Assembly: GCA_963691705.1 (NCBI GenBank)
Contig: OY829538.1
Coordinates: 36,724,836 to 36,788,835 of the forward strand
Length of the DNA stretch: 64,000 nucleotides
Source of the DNA: Viola odorata
Taxonomy: Eukaryota; Streptophyta; Magnoliopsida; Malpighiales; Violaceae
Direction of reading: 5' to 3'
Shown piece by piece: positions 43,007 to 55,600 of this stretch (within the stretch, counting starts at the first letter, position 1; each line of letters begins with the position of its first letter). The notes beneath the pieces were generated by a model. The model was not told the origin of the DNA. It saw nothing but the letters and a program-made list of their open reading frames with translations, and made no database searches. The position numbers and the translations under genes are program-made.

Positions 43007-43826
43007 AGCGTATGGTTTAGAGCTTTCAACATGAATCCAAGCTAGGGATTCATCAAGTCATTCTCTCCACTTTGAAGGTGGTACATCATCTAAGCCAAAA
43101 GTAAACGTAGAGCCGAAAGAAAAAGTTGGGGTTGGATGAGCATCTGAAGTACTTAGCGGGAGATCATCATCATTGAGAACAACTTCACCATCGAAATCAA
43201 GAGGGGTTTCAGTATGATATGGTGGAGGTTGAATCATGAACTATGTTGGATATGAGTGATTAGAAGTAGGGATGATTCCGATCATCGGAAAGATCGATAG
43301 TGGATAAATCCAAATTGGAGTCAGAATCTCTAGCTGTAAGCGATATTTGTAGCAGCTTAGAACATTGATGAAGGATATTTTGAATATGATTTTGAGTTGT
43401 AGACTTGATCATCATCTGTTCTTCACGTTCTGGAATAGGAGACAGGTCTTCTGTGATAAGAATTTTTGACTTGCCTGATTTTATACGAGAATACTTTTTA
43501 GAGTTATGAAGCTTGTGGATATGTGTTTCATGGGTTCCATAGTATTTGGTTATTTTAGCTGGGTCAGGTATGTAGAGTGTTTGGGTTGATGGTGGATATG
43601 GATGTATTTTTTCCCATCATTGTAGTGACGTAGTGGAAAAGATAGGGGCAGGTGGTGGTTGGGAAGGTTTTTCTCCTTTGAGAATTTGAATTTGAGCTTT
43701 AAGAATTGAGATATCATTTTCCTTTTGTTTAGCTTCAAGACTTAGAGGCATCACAAAGTTAATATCATTTTCAACTTTGTTTAAGTGAAGTTGAAGTTGG
43801 TTCAACAGCTAGGTGTTGGCTGTAAA
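43007..43826 (-). pseudogene. Caulimovirid polyprotein linker, right up to the hAT insertion
   Basis: Short overlapping minus-strand frames. One (43805-43617) has the heptad-like sequence LQLHLNKVENDINFV, a probable coiled coil, interrupted upstream by the hAT element at 43827. The coding continues beyond it at 44791. Confidence 0.4.
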
Positions 43827-44782
43827 TAGGGGTGTCAATTAGTCCCGGGACCTGGGTCTTTAGTCGGAGCCGAGACTATTTTTTGGCTTATTTTATAAGT
43901 CGGATCGGGTCTGTCCTGACCCGATCGGGGTCGGGTCTCAACCAAGTGAGACTCGAACCCGTACGGGTCTGACCCGACCAAAAGCAGACTTGAGCTAGCT
44001 TATCCTAATAATTAGGTTATGCAATAAACTGTGCCGCCTGAGTCCTCCTTCCTCTTTCTCCTACTCCTTCCTCTCATCTTTCCTTATTTTCCAGCCTATA
44101 TCTCTGGCCCTCAACTCCTCTTCTCCATCGCCCTCTCTTTCACATCATCCCCACTCGGCCAAAGTATACAGAGCATCGCCATAAGAGAACAGAGGAGCTA
44201 GAGCTTCATTTTCTATTTTACGATGAATAGATCTATCATGTCCATTGCTAAAATTTTTTATCTAAAGGCCATAACCCTCATCCATCTTTCACTAGCGATA
44301 AACTGTTTGTTGCAGGTATCATCTCTCCCTCCTTGCTCAATCTCTATAACAAAGCCATAGTTTTATTGATTTTGGGTTGTGGGTAGTCGATTTTGGTTAT
44401 TGTTTTTCGATGTGGCCATTTCTGCAAAAGATGCCATGGATGGAAAGGTAAGAGTAGAGATTTCTTATGTGGCATTTAGAGGATGCCAATTTCTTATTTT
44501 CGTCGACAACATTTTAAAAGAGTTCTTGATTTTAATTTGCAAGCATTTTTGGGTCGGCCATTGAGAGTTCTTGATGAAAGATAAGCTAAATAAATAATTA
44601 AAGTCGGGTCCATTTTTTATCGAGTCTAGTCCCAGACCCTATAAAACTTATTAGGTCGGGACTGGGACTAGTTTTCCAGACCCGCATAATACCCAGGTCG
44701 GGTCTAGTCCTAACCCATTCGGGGTCGGGTCTACAAGTTAAGAGCCCGAGACCCGATCTGTAGACCCGAATTGACACCCCTA
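43827..44782. mobile_element. Non-autonomous hAT element, 956 bp
   Basis: A perfect 14-bp TIR, TAGGGGTGTCAATT / AATTGACACCCCTA, with perfect 8-bp target duplications GCTGTAAA (43819-43826, 44783-44790). Subterminal DNA is rich in GGTCGGGTC/GACCCGA repeats, typical transposase-binding-like sites. No transposase ORF. The middle (44030-44580) is unrelated to the subterminal repeats and could be captured DNA. It inserted in the caulimovirid coding region. Confidence 0.95.
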
Positions 44783-44790
44783 GCTGTAAA

Positions 44791-45905
44791 ACCTACCTAT
44801 AACTTTTGTTCTATTTTATCAACACAGGCTGATAAGTTGGCTAGAGTTGTATTTTGAGCAAGAGCGTTGTCTGTCTACTAGTTGAGAACAACTTCTGCTG
44901 GGGAAATATGTTGTCGGCCACCTTCTGCATCTCTGGATGTTGGTGTAGAGATTTTTGGCATTCGCTTGTTTCCACGATCGTCGACAATTTCCTGTAGATG
45001 AGGGAAATCTGTGGGTGAAAATATATAAAGGTCTTGTATCACCGGAAGTGGGGGATCCTTCTGAATCTCCTTAAGGGTTGTTTGATAACAAGGTAAAGGG
45101 GCAAGAGATGAAGGTGAAGGTTTGGACATTGGTGGTTGACAAGAGGACAAAGGCGGTGGTGTGATAGGATATGCAGGTGGTGCGGAATATTTGACAAGAT
45201 AATCAAATTTTCCAGAAGGCTGTCCAAGGGTGTCAATATCGGGGGACGTGCTGGGAGTTGTTTGAAAGGTGAGAATAATTTGTTCTTTTATTCTAGGATG
45301 TCACGAGACCACGCAATATCATCATCATCATCATCATCACCAAAATAGGCTGTGATAGAATCCCAGTAGTAGTCATCACAATGACAAACATCAAAAAAGT
45401 AGTGACCACGTTTATCCTTGAACATGTAGATTGGATTGCCATCAGAGCTAAAAGACAAAATTGGTGGCTCACTTGGGACAACATAACTATGGGATATCTC
45501 TATCATAGGGTCATATGGAGATATTGGCTCCATCATCATTTGAGTGTGGAAAACAACAGGTGGTAAATGTTCCTTTTCTCGAACGAACTGGATGGTAACA
45601 ACACCATCGCTAGACTTCTTGAATCTGGGCTCACTAGATTGGATGGTTCAAGAATTTTCATGAAGTTTCGCATAGTTGGTGACCTATGTATTCGGTAGTA
45701 GTTTGATGAGCTCCGATCGAGGTAGCTGACACGGAATATGGATGCATGTAGGAGTGTTGTTACGATCTGTTGAAATCAGTAAAGCATCATTGGATGCATT
45801 CTGTGCTAAGTCAAGAGCATGATTCTTCACCCAGTTGACCATTTGATAATGAAGAGTAGCAATGACAAAATTTGCAACTTTACGGGCTCCAATTCCTTTT
45901 ACCAA
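44791..45905 (-). pseudogene. Caulimovirid movement-protein C-terminal part and linker
   Basis: 45905-45684 encodes LHYQMVNWVKNHALDL and a short IPCQLPRSELIKLLP stretch, which reads as the end of a movement-protein domain. Then a linker rich in Ser/Pro/Asp (45539-45288, with a run of Asp) and 45150-44878. The beginning of the movement protein is on the plus strand at 38146-38662, so an inversion separates the halves. Confidence 0.55.
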
Positions 45906-45946
45906 TTGACGTTATTTATATTAAATACTCTTCAATTTTCCTCACC

Positions 45947-46105
45947 TATTGAGCCAACTAACGAGTGTTAGACCAAATTAACAACAAATAAAGTATTTGG
46001 TGATAGATCTGTTCAAAATCTTTAACGGTGATGGCAAATTTGGGTAATGATGCAATAGTTAGGTGGTTGATAATACATATAGTTGGGTGACAAAAATATC
46101 CTCAA
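45947..46105. repeat. Flanking inverted repeat, right copy
   Basis: Reverse complement of 32529-32700 with moderate divergence. It begins about 40 bases beyond the end of the caulimovirid coding region. Confidence 0.6.
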
Positions 46106-46220
46106 GAAGATAGTTGGTGCCAAAACATCTTTTTTTCCTACCTTTTTTTGATAGGCGTAATATCTTCTTATTGTTGTTGTTTTGCTTTGATGACTTTAAA
46201 GTTTTAATTTGTCTGCTACA

Positions 46221-46400
46221 CCAATTTTTATTGTGTTATAGTAGTTGAATATACTTCTTTTGAATTTGAAACTTTTAAAAACCAACTAAATATTGTAGTC
46301 AAAATGCAGTTCATTTGAAAGAAAACAATTAATAAAAAATGCGTTGCGCAAGTGTATTTAAACAAAGTATATTCAACTACTACAACACAATAAAAATTGG
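46221..46400. mobile_element. 180-bp hairpin MITE-like element
   Basis: 36-base arms (46221-46256 and 46365-46400) are reverse complements with one mismatch (CCAATTTTTATTGTG at the outer end), around a loop of about 108 bases. No coding capacity. A clear target duplication is not visible. The single-stranded form would make a strong stem. Confidence 0.65.
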
Positions 46401-46522
46401 TAAGGATATTCTCTCTAAGTCTGGTGTCATTGTGGATTTTTTCCATAACGTTTTTCATCGAACACGTGAAAGGCTTGTTACTTCATTGATTGTTGGGTTG
46501 GGGTTTTCATTCTTTAGCTATC

Positions 46523-47605
46523 ATGGAGGGTGAAAAACACGAATGCCGAGTTGGATCTGAAGGTGGGCACATAAACATGGGTCTCCAAGCCAACAGAGTC
46601 AGGAAGAGGATAATCCTAGTAAGGAAAGAGAACAAAGAAAATGTTAAGCTTTTTGAATCATCTCAAGTCTCTAGAGCTTGCAAGAACCTAGAGGATATGG
46701 TAATGGATACACATGTGGTTCCCCTCTTGGATCCTAAGGCGGTTATAGAGGGCGAAAATGGGGAAATACAAATCTAATTCCCTTGAATTTGGTCGAGGAA
46801 ATATCAAGGGAGGGTTTGGTTGTAGTTGGCAAAAAAGGGGAGGTTTCATTAGGTATATTTTTATGGGTACTCAAGCTAAAATCTTGCTAGGGGATGATGA
46901 TATGGAAGATGAAGACTTGTATGACTCAGAGGAAGAATCAGATTTTAAGGATAAAAGTTGCCCGACGGTGAAGCTCTCTAAAACTGAGATCCTGAAGTTG
47001 AGGAAGTCTTGGGCGGACACACTTATTGTCTCAATTTTGGGGGAAAAAGATGGGGTATGTGATGCTTAAGAGGCGTTTGACCCAACTTTGGGCAAAGAAG
47101 GCACCGATCTACCTTGTTGACTTGGGTTTTGATTATTATTTCGTGAAATTTGTGTTTCAAGATGATAGGGGAGGGTTCTTTTTTATGGTCCTTGGACGGT
47201 GGCAGATCATTACTTAACAGTAAGGGAGTGGACTCTAATTTCAACCCGAGTTAGGAGACTATCGATTCAATTATTATTTGGGTAAGAATTTTGGGATTGT
47301 CGATTCAGTATTACGATGAAAGATTATTGTCGGATAGCGTTGGAAGGGAAATTAAGGTTATTAGTTACATGAAGTTGGTGGCTATAGGACATTTTGCACG
47401 CATCTTAGTGGAGGTTGATTTAGCAAAACCGTTGATCTCAAAATTCAAATTCAAGAGGAGTGTGTGGAGAATTGAATACAAAGGTTTGCATACAATCTGT
47501 TTCAATTGCAGATGTTATGGCCATAAAGTGAAGAACTTTCATCTTAAAAAGGAAGAGGAAAATGACAGGGAGAATACTGGGCTACTCCGAGGATGGGTAA
47601 CATAA
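46523..47605 (+). pseudogene. L1-type LINE ORF1 remnant
   Basis: Frames 46523-46777, 46758-47069, 47026-47217 and 47291-47605 together follow the plant LINE ORF1 plan: an acidic N-terminus, a DUF4283-like part (LRKSWADTLIVSILG, then GPWTVADHYL read in another frame), and a zinc-knuckle-like end (EYKGLHTICFNCRCYGHKVK) in which the last Cys is replaced. Several frameshifts separate the parts. ORF1 proteins bind LINE RNA. Confidence 0.7.
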
Positions 47606-48329
47606 GAAAAACAAACTTGACCTGTTTGGACTGAGACTTGAAGTGACTAAATTTTTTAGAAACTGGATGATTGCTACCAAGAAACGTGGTAGAGGGAAGA
47701 GGTCAACTAGAAAGGAGAGTCACCTATTGAGGGTGGTGGAAGAACTAGTAAACCAGTTAGGGGCAGTAACTCTAGCTCTAGATTTCAGGCGTTGAATGAT
47801 GAAGAGGTAGTGGAAAAGGATAGAGAGGAACACGTTAGGATTATGAACAATGAGAATGGTGCTGAGAAGTTAGTAGTTTAGAAGAGCAATGGTAAGGGAG
47901 TGATTAAAGTGGGTTTGAAATCCGAAGGAGGGATTCAACTAGAAAGTAAAATGGAGTTCAGGTTAAACTTTAGGTCAGCTTATAGGGAGAATAGGGTTGG
48001 TCCCTCAAGAGTTCTAGAAAACATAACAGATGTTGTTCTAAAGAGTGGTCACTTGAGTGAGTCTTAAGATGTGAGTGTTTCAGCTGGTCTATCAAATGGA
48101 ACAAGGATGTTTATTCCTCAATCTTCTCCAATTGTCTTAATTCCTAAAGTGCCCCTCTTCATCCCAAAACTCCCCACCCCTGAATTTCGCTGAAAGTCTC
48201 ATCCAAGACATGGAAGTAGAGAGTATTGATACCGTGGTCCCTAATTCCTTGCCACTTGGTGGACTTGAAAGAAAAAATTTTGAGGCCGCTGTGGAGACGG
48301 TTGACATAGAGGAAGCTATAACTTTATGT

Positions 48330-49190
48330 TGATCTTCTTGCTTATTTTTATGCATTGGTATAAATTCATGTACTAGAACTATCGTAGAGCGAAGAACAAT
48401 CATGTGTAGAAAATTTTGAAGGACATTAGGAGAGTGCACAAACCTGATTTGGTATTCTTTATGGAGCCAAAAATAAGTGGGAATGAAGCTAACAAAGTAA
48501 TAAATAAGTGGAAGTTGAATATGGTTGCCAAAGTTGAAGCGAAACGGTTCTTGGGTGGCATATGGGCAGTGACATTGGGAAACTCTCTCAAGTTCTCGGT
48601 TAAGAGAGTGAATAAACATTGGTTTCATATAGAGGTTGAGTGTAAAAGCCATATGTGGTTTTAATAGGTGATCTATTCTAATCATGATGAGGCACTTAAG
48701 AAGGTATTTTGGAAGGATATGCATGGATTTGCCGAGACTTTCAAGTCTTTTTGGGTAGTTTTGGGGGATTTAAATGAAATTTTGCACAATAATAAGATGA
48801 AAGGGGCCAGAGAGGTGGACCTCAATAGATGCGAGATATTCAAAGTTGTTTTGAGGAGTGAGGCTTGATGGATTTGGGATTTGTTGGTCCTAAATTCACT
48901 TGAAGGGGGCAAAAACACAGGTGTTAAGGATAGTTATTGAGGGAATGGACATAAGTGTTGCTAATTTGGATTGGAGAACTTTGATCCCTGAGGAAGTATC
49001 AAGAATTTATCCCGAGTGAAGTTTGATCATCACCTCACTCTTCTTGAGTTAATCTCTAAGAGTAGCAAGTTGGTGAGTCCAAAACTTTTTCGCTTTGATC
49101 ATCACCGCATTAATCATCCGCTTCTCAATCTACAACTCAACATCTTTTTTTATCAGATATCAGTCTACTATCTTTGTACTATTTATAAAA
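48330..49190 (+). pseudogene. L1-type LINE ORF2 endonuclease fragment
   Basis: Endonuclease motifs are visible: DLVFFMEPKISGNEANKV (48440s), VVLGDLNEILH (about 48757-48790) and a final FDHHLTLLEL (about 49020). Stops at 48662 and 48866 and a frameshift interrupt it. No RT (no FxDD) follows, so ORF2 is 3'-truncated. Confidence 0.65.
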
Positions 49191-51234
49191 TAATATAAAA
49201 TCGTAAGCTTTAAAAAATACTACCCTTAGAATTGTACCATGTGGACATTCTAAACAAAGCTTGGCATGCAATGCGTATAACTATAAAATTACTACAATAT
49301 TATCATGTAATTTATGTTTATTGATATATTAAAAAAATTCACAAAACTCTTCAGAATACTAAAGTAGTTGTCACACAATATGAAAATTATCTTTTATTTT
49401 TAAAATTTATATTATACTTCCAAGAGAGATTTAAGGAGTAAGTTGATAGAATGTTTTAATTTCTTTTTAAATAAATTCTTGAAAATATGATGTTGTCTTC
49501 CCTCATTCCAAGTCTTGTGGTCAGTAAATTTGAGAGTGATTAATTAAGGGCTTTGGGAAGGCTCAGATGCCCATGGTGTGTCCAAGGTAAGGTGAGATCA
49601 AACTGATTTCTACAAAAACTTAGATGGGTTGGATGTTGCCAGAATTTACAACCAGAATTGAGCTTGCTTTTTAAATGAATTTGACGATTTATAGAGGGGA
49701 GAGGATCACTTGTTGAAAACTATTGTCACTTGTGAATTTAATTGGACAAATTTGCAGCGTAGCATGCTTCAACTTCTAGCTCATACTTGGAATGAAATTA
49801 TTTCTACGTTTGGGAAAGATGGTGTTTTGCACTCGTTGGTTCAGAAATATTTAGACAACAGGGTCGAGGATAATTATGTGTTTTAATTGTAGGTTGATCC
49901 TTTAGTGCATGGTAACTCTTATGCTGCTTTATCTCCTAGGTTGTTCAATGTGGCGTCTCTCAAAGATGGGAAGTCGCGAATTATGGCATATGGCGGGAGG
50001 GAGTTTAGGAGTGGCACTACAGTGGTGATTACGAGGGTGATTATGGTCTTAACTTACAAGAAGCTTTAGGTTTTCCTAGGGAGAAAACAATAACGATTGT
50101 ATTTGTTGGCTTGGGGATCATTAAGATCCTTCACAATGAGCTCATTTTGTGATTTAATGAAAAAGATGCGTGTAGTTGGAGCCTCGTTTCTTAACTCTAT
50201 TGTTCACAAAGTTTGGCTTGGTATTGCGCCTCATGAGATTGAAGCTTCTTGTTAGTCTCTTTTGCTCCATCGTCTTTCGACAAAGGAGTTTCTTGTGCAC
50301 ATGAATATCATTCTCCCTCATACTTCTTGTGTACTATTTATGGTCTTACTCAAAATTCACGAGCCATATATTATTTGGCCGCTAGAAAACCTACGAGGTA
50401 TGAATATGGTCTTGAATTGGTGGAGTGACATTGATTCTTTTTGTGTTGGCTAGAGTAATGCTTGGGATGTTTGGTAAGGTCTCAATCATCTCTATGGTCA
50501 ACTCCTAAAGTAGTTTTGGTCTGTTCTATTTTAGGCGACTTCCTAGTTTATTTCGGTAGAGATAAATAATTTTATTTTTTATAGTACTCAATTTAGCTTA
50601 GATACGATGATTTAGAAAACTTTAGGGTCTATTATTGATTGGTTCAAAGGTACAAATAATTTATTTTGTTACTTGTCAATAATCTTAGGCGTTATTCCAT
50701 TGGGGTGCATGCTTGGTTTAAATTAACAGGTCATCTTTTTATTAACCTTATAATGAAATTTACAACAGTATGCAAAAAAAGAAAGAGAAAAAATAAAATG
50801 ACTCTTATTTTTTAAGGAAAATAAATCTTACATTTGCTTTTTTCTCCAAGTAAAATTGAACTATATGTATGGGTGTGGTTTTTTTCAATTCAACACTTAT
50901 ATAAAAAATAATGCATGATGAAAAAGTTTTCAAAAAAAGAGATAAACTAAAATGGTTTGTTCATTTGCAGTCCCCTTGTTTGAAAGCTTCTTTAAAATAA
51001 TATGTCAAGGTATATACTTCAACATCTCTTTTATGAATATTATGAAAGTTATTTCTTTTGATTAATGTTTATTATATAAAAGTATAAACTCAAGTTAAAG
51101 ACTAATTTTCTTTCCTATATATTATTTGTAGAATAAATCAATATAATAGGTTGTAAATACACCTGCATTAATCTAGTTTTAATTTATAAGATCGAGATTG
51201 GATGATTCATTAGGTTTTGTTTTTTATTTGGCTT
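49191..51234. other. AT-rich intergenic region without recognisable genes
   Basis: A 63-codon ORF at 50262-50453 and neighbouring GC-richer DNA (49900-50450) could be a worn transposon, but I find no motif. The rest is AT-rich. No RNA gene seen. Confidence 0.4.
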
Positions 51235-51512
51235 AATGATATAAAACAACCCTGAACTTTAATGTTTTATTTAAGTGGAAACCTGAACTATTTTTTTATT
51301 TAATTACAACCCTGGTCTTCGCAAAAAATGTCAAATTACCCCCCTACCGTAACCGAGATCCGATGTGGCAGCGTTGACCACCGTTATGTGCCTTATCAGC
51401 GCCACGTCAGCGTGCCACGTATTAATGACCAGGGGGGTAATTAAACAAAAATATTAAAGTTCAGGGTTGCGATTAATCAAAATATTAAAGTTCAGGGTTA
51501 TTTTATGTCATT
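51235..51512. mobile_element. Short TIR repeat element, copy 1 of inverted pair
   Basis: Starts ATGATATAAAACAACCCTGA and ends with its near reverse complement (TCAGGGTTATTTTATGTCAT), so the unit has its own terminal inverted repeats. The interior has ACGTGGC-type dyads (CGCCACGTCAGCGTGCCACG). A reversed copy lies at 51868-52112. Confidence 0.7.
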
Positions 51513-51867
51513 TTACCTAATTTAATCAATAACCCAAATTCCTCTTTTCCTTTCTTTTTTATACACAACGGTATAATAATAATAAAAATAAAATTGGAAT
51601 TAATGCTTCATTGTTAGAATTAGATATGATTAATCTAAGAATAAAATTGTCTACAAAATAACTTAATGGTATAATAATAATAATAAAAATGAAATTGGAA
51701 TTAATACTTCATTGCTAGAATTAAAGGTAATTATGATTAATCTGATTAATTATGATTATTAATAGAAAGGTAACGAAACATTAATTCCATCTAGTAGGAA
51801 TTAATTAAAGAAGGAAAAATAAAAAAGAAACAAAAACAGAAAGTATAATAAAATAAATGTGGCAAAA

Positions 51868-52112
51868 GACATAAAACAACCCTGAACTTTAATATTTTTG
51901 TTTAATTACCCCCCTGGTCATTAATATGTGGCACGCTGATGTGGCGCTGACAAGGCACATAACGGTAGTCAACGCTGCCACATCGGATCTCGGTTACGAT
52001 AGGGGGTAATTTGATATTTTTTGCGAAGACCAGGGTTGTAATTAAATAAAAAAATAGTTCAGGGTTCCACTTAAATAAAACATTAAAGTTCAGAGTTATT
52101 TTATGTCATTAA
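51868..52112. mobile_element. Short TIR repeat element, copy 2 of inverted pair
   Basis: Reverse complement of copy 1 with good identity, lacking about 33 bases at one end. The two copies are separated by about 355 bases of AT-rich DNA and end about 500 bases before the FPA-like start codon. Confidence 0.7.
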
Positions 52113-52617
52113 GTCTTTTTTTTTTTATTTAGGGTGATTTTTTCAAGTGAGAAATGAGATTACCCATTAATAATATTTTTAATAATACACGTAGTTTAAG
52201 AGTATTAATTGTGTGCTGATGAAATGTCATATTTTAATTTACAGACATTTGTATAAATAGAATTTACCAAGTAAACTTCACAATTATAAATTATAATTAT
52301 GTAGAATGTAACGTCATATTTCCACACAAATCACTAACACGTAAAAGCCCAACCCAACGAACTTGAACACCTGAAATATCGAAATTACTAGTGTACGGTT
52401 AACCTCCACCGTTCTCTCTACATCGACAGGCCGTTTAGTACAAAACCTTATCGGCTTATCCCTCGTTCCCCAGTCAATTCCTCGTATATTTTACACAAAT
52501 CGCAACTCCTTGTTTCCTTCGCTTTGTAATTTCTATTCGTTTCTTCCTTACCTTCTCCTCCTCTGTTTTTCCCATCCATTATTCAGAAGCCAAACCCTAA
52601 TTTTCAACTTCCCTCCG

Positions 52618-55600
52618 ATGGCCCCTGCATCCAAATTCGGCAAGCCGTCGCACAAGGAATCCGATGATTCCGAGACGCCGTCGAACAATCTATGGGTAGG
52701 CAATCTATCGTCGGCCGTGACCGATTCAGATCTCATGGACATATTCGCCAGCTACGGCGCGCTCGATAGTGTCACAACCTATTCCTCGCGAAGCTACGGC
52801 TTCGTGTTCTTCAAGCGCGTGGAGGACTCCAAAGCCGCCAAAGAAGCGCTTCAAGGAACCACCGTCCGCGGGAATCAAATTAAAATCGAGTTTGCCCGAC
52901 CGGTAATTAACCTCAATAATCGCTGTCGTTGTTCGTTGATTTGGATTAGTTTGTGTAATGATAATGATAATAATTATCTACAAATTTGTCTACCTGCGTT
53001 TCCTGATTTTTTATTTTTCGTTATCTGCGTCACAAAATCAAATCTATCGCGTCTACAAAATCCAGCGTCTTTCAAAAATCACACAGATAATCGCAACTCT
53101 GATGTGAATTTGGATCTCACGTGCAAATTCGAGTTTGGAGTTTAGGGTTTTCCTAATTCAACACAGATTTGGGGTTATTTTCTTGCAACGTGAAAGCGTT
53201 TGCCTGCCGATTTATGGTTCGTATTTATTCGCTTGCTATAAGTTTGGTGTATAACTACAATCGAAAAAACCCTGACTCAAAATCTCGATTCCTACCTTTT
53301 TGTGCTACGATAGTTTGCCAATTGATTGAATGCAACAAGGCTTGGAATATGCACGAGGCAGCAATGCTTGGAAACAATGAAATCCCAGTCTGGAATTTGT
53401 TTCCTTTTTCTTTTTCTTTTCGGAAATTCAGTTAGAAATTCATGTTGGCGCAATTGTTGATTCATGTAGGCTTTCTCGTAGGCAAGGACAGTTCTAGATG
53501 GGAGTTAACGTAACAGTTGTTTGCACAAATTGGTCAAGTTTTCTTTTTCAATTTTTATTCTCTCTAATAATTGGTGATCAACCTGACGTGAATGATATTA
53601 CGTAAGCTAATAAATATCTGTAGCGATTTTCAGTACCAAGTTTGCAGTAAGATGGAAGTTCTGACGTGCAGTGAAAAAGCTATATTATTCTTCTTATCAG
53701 AACTGAAACGGAACTGTTTTTTTGTCTTTCAAATTCCTTGGCATTTGTTGCAGCTACAGTGGACCTTTAATGGTTTGATCATTACCTTGTGTACTAAACG
53801 TTTAGTATCTCTCTCCCTTGCACCATTTGGGTGGGTGAGAAACTAGGCTCAAAAGAATTCGTACGGTTTAACAACTCCTTCAAGCATGTCTTTCTGCACT
53901 CTCTTGGCTAAACAAATCACTCGAGTACAAATCTTAAAGAACCACTCCAGAGTTCAACTAAAACCTTTCAAACTGATTGTCATATTTCTTTCAGCCTAGA
54001 GATTGTAATTCTGATTCACAACAGGCTTCCTATGTTAATTTATTCCAGAATGATGTCTTCTAGTATTTGACTTGCAATAATGTATGAGTATGGTGCAGTA
54101 GTTAATTATACTGTTGGATTAGTTATCTGTACACTTTGATTGGTAAATACTTTGAGTGTATTTCGGAATTTAAGTTGTTCAAAACATACAGACCTGTGAT
54201 TCTTATTGTTGGACCATTTTGTTTTCAGGCTAAACCTAGTAAGCAAGTATGGGTGGGTGGAATAACCCCTCAAGTTACCAAGGAAGAGTTAGAGGAAGAG
54301 TTTCTTAAGTTTGGAAAGATTGAAGATTTTAAGTTTGTTAGAGAACGGAATACTGCACTTGTTGAGTACGTAAAACTGGAAGATGCTTCCCAAGCTGTGA
54401 GAAATATGAATGGAAAGAGAATTGGTGGTGAGCAGATACGCGTGGATTTCCTTCGTTCACAATCTTCAAGAAAAGTGAGTAGTTTTTTCTTCTTCTTGAA
54501 CATGGGTATATACATACAATTACAATTAATTTTATGCTCATGGAATTTAGACTTGCCTTAATCTGAAACACCTTATAATGGACAACATAGACTTGGCCGA
54601 AATACATGATTAAGTTTTGAGTGGGGCCTATCCATATTTAACACATCCACTTGTGGTGCAACATAGCTTGATAGCACATCCTTAACTTGCTTTATGAATG
54701 TCATGGATGATGGATGGGATTTATAGTTTGTGTATGTTACCTTCCCACTTCCTGAAGATCCAGCAATGGAGGATGGGATTTATGGTTTGTGTATATTATT
54801 TATTCTCCTTATACACTCCTTGCCTTCCAGCGTCCTTATGATCCAACAATATAATCTATTATGACTTTGTTTCTCAATTGGGTTTGATGTTCATATGCAA
54901 AAACTGAGGTTGCATTTTCTTTTGCTTGTTCTGCAGGAACCGGATTTCCGTGATTTAAGAGAGGGTCAGGTTTCAGCTGCACATTATGGAGCAAGAAGGG
55001 GTCAGGTAATTGATTCTTAGCAGCCTTGATTATGCTGTAGTTGTGAACTCACTCATTCTCTTATTTCCTTACAGACCATTCATTTACTATTTTACTAACC
55101 AGAATACCTGGTTATGTTGGAAACTAATAATTCGCATCATTTGTATTGTTCCACTATTTTTTTGGAGAACTTGGTTTTTTCTGCACGCTTTTTAGCATGA
55201 GTTCGATTTGATCTTTTCACTATATTTTGAAATCATAGTTAATATATGCTTATGAATTCATTTATTGTATTATAAATAACTAATGATGGACTAATTTTGT
55301 ACTCTGTAAAACCACAACCGCAAAATATTCATCAGTGAGTTAAAGGTGATGTCTATTATCATAAAGTAGATGGATAAAAAATTTACATGTATTTTGAAAT
55401 TATATTACTTAATGTGTTAACAACTAAAAAAAGACCTGAAATTGTAAATGTTGAAGTTTAAAGTTAAACATTGTAAATGAAAAACTGATGAGAGTACAAG
55501 GATACATTACTGCATTGAAAATCATGAAAACATAAATCAAAGCTGAAAAAAGGAATAAATTGAAGGATCTTAAGGTTTTGGATAAAAGGTTAAAAAGAAA

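Noticed and set aside
45288..45539. Asp-run ORF as a separate acidic protein
   Set aside because: It lies within the caulimovirid linker and the run comes from a CAT/ATG-type trinucleotide repeat.
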